Notes under the pieces: model-generated | Seen by the model: the letters and a program-made list of their open reading frames with translations, nothing else | Database searches by the model: none | Told to the model about the DNA's origin: nothing | Assembly: GCA_011526585.1 (NCBI GenBank) | Contig: WYBB01000063.1 | Location: 1-33,936, forward strand | Source: Deltaproteobacteria bacterium | GTDB taxonomy: Bacteria > Myxococcota_A > UBA9042 > PHBI01 | DNA length: 33,936 nt | Direction: 5' to 3' | Position numbers and translations under genes: made by a program | Shown: positions 33,682 to 33,936 of the stretch, piece by piece | Layout: every line of letters starts with the position of its first letter | Numbering within the stretch: the first letter of the stretch is position 1

Positions 33682-33936
33682 CGCCACCGCCCGCGCCGCG
33701 TCCACACGCCGAGCTCTGCATCCTCTACCTGCACCACCGGGACGACGCCGTCACCCGCCACCACCTCGCGCTCATCCGACGTCACAACCCGCGCGCCGTG
33801 ATCGTGCCACTGGTCGACGAGCCCGAAGGCGCCCTGCCCGGCGCGATCGACGTCGCGCGCCATCCGACGCCGTGGAACACCGCTGACAAGTGGCGCAGCT
33901 GCGACACGATGATCTATCGGTGGTTCCAGCATCGCA
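33678..33936 (+). CDS. Unrecognised protein, start only (window edge)
   Basis: ATG at 33678 overlaps the preceding stop (ATGA); 86 codons are visible before the window ends. The sequence begins with a Pro-rich stretch, then AELCILYLHHRDDAVTRHHL and ALIRRHNPRAVIVPLVD, alternating strand-helix patterns of a Rossmann-like fold, and later HPTPWNTADKWRSCDTMIYRWF. It could be a glycosyltransferase-like protein, but no diagnostic motif is visible. Confidence 0.6.
   Translation, partial: MTPPPAPRPHAELCILYLHHRDDAVTRHHLALIRRHNPRAVIVPLVDEPEGALPGAIDVARHPTPWNTADKWRSCDTMIYRWFQHR

Overview
High-GC (about 70% by eye) bacterial chromosomal DNA, gene-dense and without tRNA, rRNA, IS element, phage or CRISPR array that I can see. 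The gene set points to Myxococcota or a close deltaproteobacterial relative: secreted proteases with MYXO-CTERM-like tails (acidic Pro/Glu linker, a Cys motif, a hydrophobic segment, an Arg tail), two TIGR04551-type outer-membrane paralogues, an MXAN_6640-like metalloprotease, an FHA-domain sigma-54 activator and many Cys-rich lipoproteins. Genus or order cannot be fixed from the sequence alone.

Layout. 1-5.8 kb, mostly minus strand: a Cys/Gly-repeat lipoprotein cut by the window edge, a TPR lipoprotein, hisS, a plus-strand PLP enzyme of the ACC deaminase/D-cysteine desulfhydrase family, and an unrecognised single-pass membrane protein. 5.9-12 kb: mpl (murein recycling), the first TIGR04551 outer-membrane protein (minus), a small beta-barrel protein, an MNT-type nucleotidyltransferase with a short HEPN-like partner, and a CPBP-family membrane protein. 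12.2-14.3 kb: a DksA/TraR-type zinc-finger regulator and an FHA sigma-54 activator. 14.3-20.4 kb: a secreted island with an S1 protease carrying four exact 54-residue Cys modules, an S8 subtilase, a HmuY-like haem-binding lipoprotein and an HExxH metalloprotease. 20.4-22.6 kb: groES-groL behind a CIRCE operator. 22.6-25.8 kb, minus strand: a lipoprotein and a fructosamine-kinase-type gene, then rsgA behind a 381-base leader region with a 24-codon ORF and strong hairpins. 25.9-33.9 kb, plus strand: a metalloprotease lipoprotein, the second TIGR04551 protein, argH, lysA, an OmpA-domain protein and the start of an unrecognised gene.

How the genes fit together. Housekeeping functions (HisRS, Mpl, GroES/GroEL, RsgA, ArgH, LysA) are interleaved with envelope and secretion functions. 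The most interesting part is 14.3-20.4 kb. A HmuY-like lipoprotein shares a back-to-back promoter with a subtilase and overlaps a metalloprotease gene, with a further protease just beyond, and all three proteases carry the same type of C-terminal sorting tail. This suggests, but does not prove, protease-assisted haem capture at the cell surface. Several genes here have no Shine-Dalgarno sequence but a -10-like hexamer 6-8 bases before the start codon, which suggests leaderless transcripts.
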